From positions 1 through 24,413 of the forward strand of contig NZ_JBOFOR010000101.1 in the NCBI RefSeq assembly GCF_051659545.1: a stretch of DNA of 24,413 bases, written 5' to 3'. The notes beneath the pieces were generated by a model. The model was not told where the DNA came from, searched no databases, and worked only from the letters and a program-made list of their open reading frames with translations. The stretch comes from JBOFOR01 sp051659545. Its GTDB lineage: Bacteria; Bacillota; Clostridia; Peptostreptococcales; Peptostreptococcaceae. The first letter of the stretch is position 1. The number at the start of each line of letters is the position of its first letter. The translations under genes were made by a program, and so were the position numbers. Positions 7,229-14,310 of the stretch are shown here, piece after piece.

Positions 7229-8392
7229 ATGAATTATATTTTTTCCCCTGAACATGAAATGATAAGAACTGTAGTAAGAGAATTTGCAAAAAATGAAGTA
7301 GAACCTTTAGCGGCAGAAATTGATAAATCACATAGATTTCCAATAGAGACATTTAAAAAAATGGCAGAGTGTGGAATAACAGGACTTAGTGTGCCTAGAG
7401 AATTTGGAGGGGCTGCAGTTGGATCAGATAGGCTTGGTTTTATCATTGCAATAGAAGAACTTGCAAAAGTATGTTTATCAACTGCTGCAATACTTGCAAT
7501 TAATACAGGATTGCCTGCTATGATAGGGATTTATGGAACAAAAGAACAAAGAAAAAAATATTTACCTAGAATTGTAGAGGAGGGATGGGTAACAGCATTC
7601 GCTCTTACAGAACCTGGTGCTGGTTCTGATGCCGCAGGAGTTAGAACAACAGCAACTCTTGATGGAGATGAATATATATTAAATGGAACTAAATGTTTCA
7701 CATCAGGTGGTGGAATAGCAGATTTATATGTAATAGTAGCAATAACTGATAAGTCAAAAGGATATGCAGGTTTTACATCCTTTATAGTTGAACCAGGAAC
7801 ACCAGGTTTTACGATTGGTAAAATAGAAGAGAAAATGGGGATTCATGCTTCCCAAACAGCTGAGTTGATATTTGAAGATTGTAGAATACCTAAGGAAAAT
7901 GTGTTAGGAAAATTAGGAAGTGCTTTTAAAGTAGCTATGACAGGTCTTGATTCTGGAAGAATTGGAACTGCAGCACAAGCAGTGGGATTAGCACAAGGTG
8001 CTTATGACCTTGCTTTAAAATATTCTTGTGAAAGAAAGCAATTTGGAATGCCTATAAATAAATTCCAAGGTATACAATGGTATCTCGCAGAAATGGCAAC
8101 AAAAATAGAAGCTGCAAGAAGTTTAACTTATTACGCTGCACATATAGATAGTCAAGGAAAAGCTTGTACAAAAGAGGCTGCAATGGCTAAGTTATTTGCA
8201 TCACAAGTAGCAAGAGAAGTTGTTAATACAGCTGTTCAAATACATGGAGGATATGGATATATGTCAGACTATGCAGTTGAAAGAATGTATAGAGATGCTA
8301 AAATATTAGAAATTTATGAAGGAACATCTGAAATAATGAAAACAGTGATAGCTTCAAGTATAATTCCAAAGTCTAAGAAAAAAAAGAAATAG
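7229..8392 (+). CDS. Acyl-CoA dehydrogenase
   Basis: This FAD enzyme interconverts an acyl-CoA and its 2-enoyl-CoA, exchanging electrons with the ETF encoded next to it. Visible family segments are AFALTEPGAGSDAAGVRTTA, RQFGMPINKFQ, QIHGGYGYMSDYAVERMYRDAK and, near the C-terminus, EIYEGTSEI with the usual catalytic glutamate. Length is 387 residues, near the short-chain acyl-CoA dehydrogenases. The ATG at 7229 lies 6 bases after AGGAGG, while a TTG two codons earlier would sit on the ribosome binding site. The tail is unusual, ending in a run of five lysines after IIPKS. In this context it probably runs as an enoyl-CoA reductase. Whether it couples to electron bifurcation cannot be decided from the sequence. 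Confidence 0.92.
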   Translation: MNYIFSPEHEMIRTVVREFAKNEVEPLAAEIDKSHRFPIETFKKMAECGITGLSVPREFGGAAVGSDRLGFIIAIEELAKVCLSTAAILAINTGLPAMIGIYGTKEQRKKYLPRIVEEGWVTAFALTEPGAGSDAAGVRTTATLDGDEYILNGTKCFTSGGGIADLYVIVAITDKSKGYAGFTSFIVEPGTPGFTIGKIEEKMGIHASQTAELIFEDCRIPKENVLGKLGSAFKVAMTGLDSGRIGTAAQAVGLAQGAYDLALKYSCERKQFGMPINKFQGIQWYLAEMATKIEAARSLTYYAAHIDSQGKACTKEAAMAKLFASQVAREVVNTAVQIHGGYGYMSDYAVERMYRDAKILEIYEGTSEIMKTVIASSIIPKSKKKKK

Positions 8393-8404
8393 GAGGAATA
8401 TTAA

Positions 8405-9196
8405 ATGAAAATAGTTGTATGTGTGAAACAAGTACCAGATACAAATGAAGTTCAAATAAATCATGAGACAGGTACTTTAATAAGAGAAGGAGTACCAAGT
8501 ATTATAAATCCAGATGATAAGAATGCTATTGAACAAGCATTAAAAATAAAAGATACAAGAGATGATGTATCAATAACTGTATTATCAATGGGACCTATAC
8601 AAGCAGACGTAGCTTTGAGAGAAGCATTAGCCATGGGAGTAGATGAAGCAATATTGTTAAGTGATAGAGCTTTTGCAGGCTCTGACACATGGGCTACAGC
8701 AACTATACTAGCAGCTGCAATTAATAAGATTGGTAATTATGATATCATATTCTGTGGAAGGCAAGCAATAGATGGTGATACCGCACAAGTTGGCCCAGAA
8801 ATTGCAGAATTCCTAAATATACCTCAAATTACTTATGTAGAAAAGTTAGAAGTTGAAAGCAAAAAAGTTAGAGCTCATAGAGCAACAGAAGAGGGGTATT
8901 ATGTAATAGAATCAGAGTATCCAGTTTTACTCACAGCTATAAAAGAATTAAATAAACCGAGATATCCAAGAATGCGTTTAATTCATGATGCATATCAAGC
9001 AGATGCAAATCTAAAAATATGGAATTGCTCAGATATAGATGTAGATTTAACACAAATAGGAGTAAAAAATTCACCTACTAATGTATATAAAAGCTTTGTT
9101 CCAGTAAGGGAATTTAAAGGAACAACTTTAGAAGGTACTTATAAAGAAATTGCAGAACAAGTAGTAATAAACTTGCATGAAATAAATTTAGTATAG
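8405..9196 (+). CDS. etfB: Electron transfer flavoprotein beta subunit
   Basis: This is the small subunit of the FAD-containing ETF dimer that exchanges electrons with the acyl-CoA dehydrogenase upstream. It starts MKIVVCVKQVPDT, the universal EtfB/FixA beginning. It contains FCGRQAIDGDTAQVGPEIA and the family signature running from RATEEGYYVIESEYPVLLT, a close match to the PROSITE beta-subunit pattern. Length is 263 residues, normal. Its ribosome binding site overlaps the stop codon of the dehydrogenase gene, indicating tight coupling. The adjacent dehydrogenase makes an acyl-CoA-linked ETF more likely than a nitrogen-fixation FixA. Confidence 0.94.
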   Translation: MKIVVCVKQVPDTNEVQINHETGTLIREGVPSIINPDDKNAIEQALKIKDTRDDVSITVLSMGPIQADVALREALAMGVDEAILLSDRAFAGSDTWATATILAAAINKIGNYDIIFCGRQAIDGDTAQVGPEIAEFLNIPQITYVEKLEVESKKVRAHRATEEGYYVIESEYPVLLTAIKELNKPRYPRMRLIHDAYQADANLKIWNCSDIDVDLTQIGVKNSPTNVYKSFVPVREFKGTTLEGTYKEIAEQVVINLHEINLV

Positions 9197-9212
9197 GTTA
9201 AAGGAGGATCCC

Positions 9213-10259
9213 ATGGCAAAAGTTAATCGTGGATTAAATTTAGAAGATTGGAATGGAGTATTTGTTATAGGAGAACAAAGAGGAAAGATAATTAAAAATA
9301 TAACTGTAGAACTTATAGGAGAAGGAAGAAAGTTAGCTAATAAACTACAAAAAGAACTTACTGTACTTATATTAGGGAATGAATTAGATGATGAAATAGA
9401 AAGATTAGCACATTATGGTGCAGATAAAATTATATATGTAGAAAATCCACTTCTTGAAATATATACAACAGATGCATATTCAAAAGTTATAACAGAAGTA
9501 TTAGAAGAAAAAAACCCAGAAATTGTATTAATAGGAGCAACTACCCTAGGAAGAGATTTAGCACCTAGAATAGCTGGAAAAATTGGAACAGGATTGACTG
9601 CTGATTGTACAAAGTTAGAAATTGATGAAACTGATAATAAATTATTACAAACTCGTCCTGCTTTTGGTGGAAATTTAATGGCAACTATTATATGCCCTAA
9701 TAATAGACCTCAAATGTCTACTGTTAGACCTGGAGTTATGGATAAAGCGCAGTATGTAAAAGAAAAATCTACTATTGAAAAAATTAATCCATCTATAGAT
9801 GCAAAAGATATATTATCTAGAGTGGTAGATGTAATATTAAAAGATAAAGAAGTAGTATCTTTAACTGATGCAAAAATTATTGTAGCAGGTGGGCGTGGTA
9901 TAAGTAAATCAGAAGGATTTGAAGTTTTAAAACAGCTAGCTGATAAATTAGGGGGTGTAGTAGCAGCATCAAGAGCAGCTGTTGATTCTGGTTGGATAGA
10001 TCATGATAGACAAGTGGGGCAAACAGGTACTACAGTTAAGCCTAAATTATATATTGCATGTGGTATATCAGGAGCAATACAGCATATAGCTGGAATGGGG
10101 AATTCAGAGACTATTATAGCTATTAATAAAGATCCAGATGCACCTATACATGAAATAGCACATTACAGTATAGTAGAGGACTATGATAAAATAATACCAT
10201 CATTAATTCAAGCTATAGAGGATAAAGAAAGTATTTTAATTCAAGAAGCAACTGTATAA
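9213..10259 (+). CDS. etfA: Electron transfer flavoprotein alpha subunit
   Basis: This is the large ETF subunit, carrying the FAD domain. The C-terminal half has VAGGRGISKSEGF, RAAVDSGWIDHDRQVGQTG and the alpha signature LYIACGISGAIQHIAGMGNS followed by INKDPDAPI, which bind FAD. Length is 348 residues. The N-terminus has no extra ferredoxin-like CxxC domain, unlike some clostridial EtfA proteins, so any ferredoxin coupling would be through free ferredoxin. It starts 16 bases after etfB with AGGAGG. No clear terminator follows before the next sigma-54 promoter, so some readthrough into the AOR operon is possible. Confidence 0.94.
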   Translation: MAKVNRGLNLEDWNGVFVIGEQRGKIIKNITVELIGEGRKLANKLQKELTVLILGNELDDEIERLAHYGADKIIYVENPLLEIYTTDAYSKVITEVLEEKNPEIVLIGATTLGRDLAPRIAGKIGTGLTADCTKLEIDETDNKLLQTRPAFGGNLMATIICPNNRPQMSTVRPGVMDKAQYVKEKSTIEKINPSIDAKDILSRVVDVILKDKEVVSLTDAKIIVAGGRGISKSEGFEVLKQLADKLGGVVAASRAAVDSGWIDHDRQVGQTGTTVKPKLYIACGISGAIQHIAGMGNSETIIAINKDPDAPIHEIAHYSIVEDYDKIIPSLIQAIEDKESILIQEATV

Positions 10260-10367
10260 AAATTACCCAATAAATATATCATGTAAAAACTACACATATA
10301 AAAAAATAAAAATGAGACTAAAATCTTGAAAAATACAATAAAAATAAAATATAAAAATAAAATTAAT

Positions 10368-10383
10368 TGGCACAAGAATTGCT
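10368..10383 (+). promoter_or_regulatory. Sigma-54 promoter of the AOR/alcohol dehydrogenase operon
   Basis: TGGCACAAGAATTGCT has GG (10369-10370) and GC (10381-10382) exactly 12 bases apart and the full TTGC -12 element. It lies about 60 bases upstream of the AOR start. About 75 bases further upstream is an inverted repeat TGTA-N5-TACA (10282-10294) that could be an activator site. Either of the two activators in this window could act here, the AcoR-type one at 14309 being the nearer downstream partner. Confidence 0.9.
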
Positions 10384-10441
10384 TTATATAATTTATATCT
10401 AAATAAATTACTTGCAAAAAATTTAAGGGGGGATTTTTAAA

Positions 10442-12181
10442 ATGTTAAAAATTTACAGAGTCAACTCCAGGACTAAACAAGTGACACTAGAAGAAAGAAA
10501 AGTAGAGGAATGCATATTAGGAGGAAGAGCCTTTGCATCAGATGTAATATTAAAAGAAGTTAATCCACTATGTGATCCATTAGGAAGTGAAAATAAAATA
10601 GTATTTGCAACGTCTATGCTAGCAGGAAGTGGTGCTCCTACAGCACTGAGATTATCAGTTGGAACTAAAAGCCCATTAACTAATGGTATAAAAGAATCTA
10701 ATAGTGGTGGAACTGTAGCAGCAGGACTAGCGAAGCACAATATTAGAGCCATAATTGTAGAAGATAAACCAGAAGATGACAATTGGCATTATATAAAAAT
10801 TGATAAAGATGGTAATGTAACTTTAGAGAATGGAAATGAATTTAAAGAAATGAATACTTATGAATTTGTTTTACTTATGAATGCAAAATATGGTGAAGGA
10901 GTAGCCTTTGCTGGAATAGGTAATGCAGGAGCAAGAATGTATAAAAGTGCATCACTACAGGTAACAGATAATACAACAGGATTACCAGCTCGTGCTGCCG
11001 CAAGAGGTGGAGTAGGAGCAGTTTTAGGGTCAAAGCATATAAAAGGTATAGTAATAGAAAAAACAAAGGGAGTAAAATTTCCATTTCCTGACAAGAAAGC
11101 ACACGCTGAAGCAAAAAAAGCATTTATGGACGTAATTATGAACTCACCAGTTTGTGGTATGTCTATGACAGGTACAATAGCAAATATAGACCCTCATGCT
11201 CTAAACGGAACACTCCCGAATAGAAACTTTAGTGGAGAGCCTATATCAGGAGCTCAAGTAGATAAAATAGGTGTTAAAAAATTCCTTTCTGATATTAAAG
11301 AAAATGGAGGAAAGACAGGTTTAGCATGTCAGCCAGGTTGTGTAATAAGATGTTCTAACATATATAATGGAAAAGATGGAAATATGTTAACTGCATCCCT
11401 AGAATATGAAACAATTGGACTATGTGGATCAAACATAGATATTTATGATTTGGAATTTATAGCTAAAATGGATCATTTATGTGACGATATAGGTGTTGAT
11501 ACAATAGAACTAGGCGCTACAATAGGTGTCTTAATGGAAGCAGGAAAGATACCTTGGGGAGATAAAGAAGCAGTATTGAAAGCAATAGAAGAAATGTATA
11601 ATGATACAGAGTTTGGAAAAATAGTAGGGAATGGAACTAAAGATGCAGGTGAATTCTATAATGTTAAAAGAGTACCTGTAGTTAGAGGTCAGGGTATGCC
11701 AGCATATGATCCAAGAGCTGTAAAAGGAATGGGAGTAACTTATGCAACTAATCCTATGGGTGCAGACCATACATCTGGAGCAACAGCATTTCCTGGTATA
11801 AACCATCATAGTATAGAAGGTCAATTAGAAATTTCTGCATCGCAACAAGTAGCTTCTGCTGTATTTGATAGTACGATGTGTATGTTTGGATGGTACGCAT
11901 TTGGATTTGAAGAGGAAACACTTCAAGTTGTAGTTAATTTAATAAATGCAATGTATGGATTAGAATGGTCAATAGAAGACATGATGAACTTAGGAAAAGA
12001 AACATTAGCTAAGGAATATATGTTTAATGATTTAGCTGGATTTAAGCCAGAAGATTACAAACTACCTAAATATTTTTATGAAGAAAATTCTAAGGCTACA
12101 GGAACAGTATTTGACTTAGATGATGAAGTTGCAAAAGCATATGTAGGAAGTTATTTGTCTTCAATGTCTACAACAAATTAA
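10442..12181 (+). CDS. Tungsten-type aldehyde ferredoxin oxidoreductase family, variant cluster motif
   Basis: This is an AOR-family enzyme expected to bind a tungsten (or molybdenum) bis-pterin and a 4Fe-4S cluster and to interconvert acids and aldehydes with ferredoxin. Family features: SVGTKSPLTN in the N-terminal domain, AAARGGVGAVLGSKHIKGI before domain 2, LEYET matching the catalytic-Glu region, and DPRAVKGMGVTYATNPMG in domain 3. The cluster cysteines are Cys296, Cys300 and Cys304 (CxxxCxxxC) plus Cys480, whereas classical AOR has CxxCxxxC. At 579 residues it is somewhat shorter than the second AOR here (610). No ferredoxin-like partner subunit gene adjoins it. It is first in a sigma-54 operon with an iron alcohol dehydrogenase. 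AOR-family membership is clear, but the substrate and metal are inferred. Confidence 0.85.
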   Translation: MLKIYRVNSRTKQVTLEERKVEECILGGRAFASDVILKEVNPLCDPLGSENKIVFATSMLAGSGAPTALRLSVGTKSPLTNGIKESNSGGTVAAGLAKHNIRAIIVEDKPEDDNWHYIKIDKDGNVTLENGNEFKEMNTYEFVLLMNAKYGEGVAFAGIGNAGARMYKSASLQVTDNTTGLPARAAARGGVGAVLGSKHIKGIVIEKTKGVKFPFPDKKAHAEAKKAFMDVIMNSPVCGMSMTGTIANIDPHALNGTLPNRNFSGEPISGAQVDKIGVKKFLSDIKENGGKTGLACQPGCVIRCSNIYNGKDGNMLTASLEYETIGLCGSNIDIYDLEFIAKMDHLCDDIGVDTIELGATIGVLMEAGKIPWGDKEAVLKAIEEMYNDTEFGKIVGNGTKDAGEFYNVKRVPVVRGQGMPAYDPRAVKGMGVTYATNPMGADHTSGATAFPGINHHSIEGQLEISASQQVASAVFDSTMCMFGWYAFGFEEETLQVVVNLINAMYGLEWSIEDMMNLGKETLAKEYMFNDLAGFKPEDYKLPKYFYEENSKATGTVFDLDDEVAKAYVGSYLSSMSTTN

Positions 12182-12239
12182 TATAGGTTACAGTGCTAAT
12201 ATTATACGTTATTTAAATAATATTTTAGGGGGAAAGTTT

Positions 12240-13397
12240 ATGGAATTTGTAACTAAAGTTATGACACCTATTGATTTTGCACCAGGAGCGTTAGATAAGG
12301 TTGGAGAAAAAGCAGCAGCATTTGGAGCTACAAGTGTACTTATAGTATCAGATGAAATGATAATAAAATTAGGGTTAGTTGATAAGATAATAGATAGTTT
12401 AGAGAATTTTGGTTTAGAATATGTAGTATTTGACAAAGTTTTACCAGATCCACCTTCATATCTAGTAATGGAGGCAGCGGAACTAGCAAAGGAAAATGAT
12501 TGTGATTGTATAGTTGGAATAGGCGGAGGAAGCTCAATGGACGTAGCTAAGATGACTAAGCTTATGACTGTTAATGAAGGGAATATACTTGAATATTGTG
12601 ATCCACAGAAAAAACAATTAATAGGTCCTAAATTAATATGTATACCAACAACATCTGGAACTGGAAGTGAAATAACCGGTGGTGCAATGGTTACAGATGT
12701 AGAAAATGATAGAAAATTAGCAGTGTCAGGTGTAGGCGTATTATCTGATTTAGCATTAATTGATCCAGAGTTAGCCATGGGAATGCCGCCGAAGTTAACT
12801 GCAGCTACAGGATTTGATGCATTATCTCATGCAGTAGAAGAATATATGAGTGCTTTTGCAAATGGAATGTCAGATGTATTAGCAGAAAAAGCTATAAGAA
12901 GTAGTGTTAAATATTTAAAAGTTGCTTATGAGGATGGAAAAAATCTAGAAGCAAGAAGTGAAATGGCAAGAGCGAGTGCTTTTGCAGGATTAGCAATGAA
13001 TTACTGTGGGCTTATAGCTGGTCATAACTTAGCACATCCACTAGGAGCTCATTATCATATACCACATGGTGTAGCATGTGCAATAACATTACCATTTATA
13101 CTAGAATTTATAGCACCTGTTACAGAAAGAAAAACTAGAGAACTTATAGAACTGTTTAACGGTGATCCTAATGTAGAGAAAGAAAAACTAGGAGAAACGA
13201 TTAGAGAACTAGTAATAGACCTAGTTGTATCAGTTGATTTGCCGTTACTTCACACATTTGAAAATGTTAAAGAAGAAGACTTTGAGCAGTTAGCAAAAGA
13301 TGCAAATGCAGATTTATATGGATTCCTTACACCAAGAACAATATCTACACCAGACTATCTAGAATTATATAAAAAGATGTATTTATATAGAAGGTAA
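12240..13397 (+). CDS. Iron-containing alcohol dehydrogenase
   Basis: This group III (FucO/AdhB-like) dehydrogenase interconverts an alcohol and an aldehyde with NAD(P)H. The nucleotide motif GIGGGSSMDVAK lies near residues 93-104. Metal ligands by family alignment are Asp193 and His197 (FDALSHAVEEY), His262 (GHNLAHPLG) and His276 (IPHG), with spacing identical to FucO. Length is 385, typical. It begins with ATG after GGGGGAAAG. Its position behind the AOR suggests that the pair converts acid to aldehyde to alcohol, or runs the reverse reaction. The actual alcohol is unknown. Confidence 0.92.
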   Translation: MEFVTKVMTPIDFAPGALDKVGEKAAAFGATSVLIVSDEMIIKLGLVDKIIDSLENFGLEYVVFDKVLPDPPSYLVMEAAELAKENDCDCIVGIGGGSSMDVAKMTKLMTVNEGNILEYCDPQKKQLIGPKLICIPTTSGTGSEITGGAMVTDVENDRKLAVSGVGVLSDLALIDPELAMGMPPKLTAATGFDALSHAVEEYMSAFANGMSDVLAEKAIRSSVKYLKVAYEDGKNLEARSEMARASAFAGLAMNYCGLIAGHNLAHPLGAHYHIPHGVACAITLPFILEFIAPVTERKTRELIELFNGDPNVEKEKLGETIRELVIDLVVSVDLPLLHTFENVKEEDFEQLAKDANADLYGFLTPRTISTPDYLELYKKMYLYRR

Positions 13398-13418
13398 ATA
13401 TTATAAGGAGTTGAGCTA

Positions 13419-14012
13419 GTGGGAGAACATGGGAAAGTTGGCTTAGGTGCTTTGCTAGGTATTTTCTTAGCATTGATAGTAGTAATGGGTTTATTTATAG
13501 GGATATTAACCATAATTGATTTAACTGGTATTACAAAAGATATAGGTGGAATAGCTGGTCATATGTGGGTAGGGTTCATAATGGTACTTTATATTACATC
13601 AACTGATAAAAAAGATTTAGATTACTCTACCTATTTGATAAAATCTACTCCAGGTGCCATACTAGGGACATTAACAGCTTACTTAATATCATATCCAGTA
13701 ATTAATAATTTTGGAAATATACCATTAATAGTATTTGCAATAGTTGTAATACTAGCTATATCTTGTATGGTTACAGGTAAATTACCTGCAATTATAAATT
13801 CATGTTATATGTTATTTTTAACAATATGTACAGCAACTCAACTTACATCAGTTAACATAATTGACCCTGCTACAAACACTTTGATTAAAACAACATCATA
13901 TCATATAAACTATTGTATTGTTATAGTAGTTGCATGTATTTATTTTGGAACATTAATAAAAATAGGTCTTAATATAGTAGAAAAAAGAACACAAAAGAAT
14001 ACAACAAACTAA
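13419..14012 (+). CDS. Small integral membrane protein of unknown function
   Basis: I do not recognise this protein with confidence. It is 197 residues, starting with GTG 8 bases after AAGGAG. It has about six hydrophobic segments (near 10-33, 46-60, 76-94, 98-117, 120-140 and 163-185) and a lysine-rich C-terminal tail that is probably cytoplasmic. A short charged loop TDKKDLDYSTYLIK separates segments 2 and 3. The overall layout recalls DUF1097-type small membrane proteins, but this is only an impression. It is cotranscribed with the alcohol dehydrogenase (21 bases apart) and the ThiS-like gene (12 bases), so a role in moving the substrate or product of the pathway is possible. Confidence 0.6.
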   Translation: MGEHGKVGLGALLGIFLALIVVMGLFIGILTIIDLTGITKDIGGIAGHMWVGFIMVLYITSTDKKDLDYSTYLIKSTPGAILGTLTAYLISYPVINNFGNIPLIVFAIVVILAISCMVTGKLPAIINSCYMLFLTICTATQLTSVNIIDPATNTLIKTTSYHINYCIVIVVACIYFGTLIKIGLNIVEKRTQKNTTN

Positions 14013-14024
14013 TGGAGAAAAATT

Positions 14025-14240
14025 ATGAAAATCAATAACATTGAAATAAGCTTAGATGAAGACATAACAATTATAGAGATGTTAACTTACATAAGTGAAG
14101 ACAAAAGATTTTCTCAACTTTCTAAGTTTAATAAGCTAATCTTTTTAAATGATAAAATTGTTGAAGAAGTAAACTATAATAGTATTAAACTGTCAAAGGA
14201 AGATAATATTAAGATTGTACCATTATTAGCTGGAGGTTAA
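14025..14240 (+). CDS. ThiS/MoaD-like sulfur-carrier protein
   Basis: This is a 71-residue ubiquitin-fold protein ending in Gly-Gly (VPLLAGG). That is the tail that is adenylated and converted to a thiocarboxylate to donate sulfur, for example for the dithiolene of molybdopterin. IFLNDKIVEE and SKEDNIKIVPLL match the ThiS/MoaD beta-grasp pattern and are closer to ThiS than the second carrier at 15988. It is the last gene of the AOR/alcohol dehydrogenase operon, 12 bases after the membrane protein, so it more likely serves the tungsten cofactor of that AOR than thiamine synthesis. No thiamine genes are nearby. The E1-like gene at 16215 is the candidate activator. Confidence 0.8.
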   Translation: MKINNIEISLDEDITIIEMLTYISEDKRFSQLSKFNKLIFLNDKIVEEVNYNSIKLSKEDNIKIVPLLAGG

Positions 14241-14242
14241 TA

Positions 14243-14278
14243 ATGGAAAAAATACCCTCTAAATCTGATATACTATAA
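14243..14278 (+). CDS. Possible 11-residue leader peptide ORF
   Basis: ATG at 14243 opens an 11-codon frame reading MEKIPSKSDIL, ending in TAA. GGAGG (14232-14236) lies 6 bases upstream and also encodes the Gly-Gly tail of the preceding carrier. The frame covers the 5' arm of the hairpin that precedes the next gene. Ribosomes translating it would disturb that hairpin. It may equally be a chance by-product of the Gly-Gly codons. Confidence 0.25.
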   Translation: MEKIPSKSDIL

Positions 14279-14310
14279 TTAAGTGTATAGATTATGGAGG
14301 GGATTTTTTT
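14247..14310 (+). terminator. Hairpin with T-run that also sequesters the next gene's RBS
   Basis: An imperfect hairpin pairs ACCCTCTAAATC and TGATATACT (14253-14272) with AGTGTAT and GATTATGGAGGGG (14282-14303), and TTTTTTT follows (14304-14310). It fits an intrinsic terminator for the AOR operon. Its 3' arm contains GGAGGGG, the ribosome binding site of the TTG-started activator gene, so the same fold would also hide that site. Confidence 0.6.

Noticed and set aside
5193..10259. Assignment of the operon as carnitine (cai/fix) metabolism
   Set aside because: The enzyme classes match, but there is no CaiT, CaiC or CaiE, and the CoA-transferase looks closer to HadA/FldA. The substrate is left open.
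10453..11824. Long open frames on the minus strand inside the AOR and alcohol dehydrogenase genes
   Set aside because: They are opposite-strand shadows of clearly conserved genes, lack ribosome binding sites and have no recognisable domains.
12196..12228. Hairpin between the variant AOR and the alcohol dehydrogenase as a terminator
   Set aside because: The stem is short, purely A+T and not followed by a T-run. The two genes are most likely cotranscribed, and at best it is an RNA stability element.
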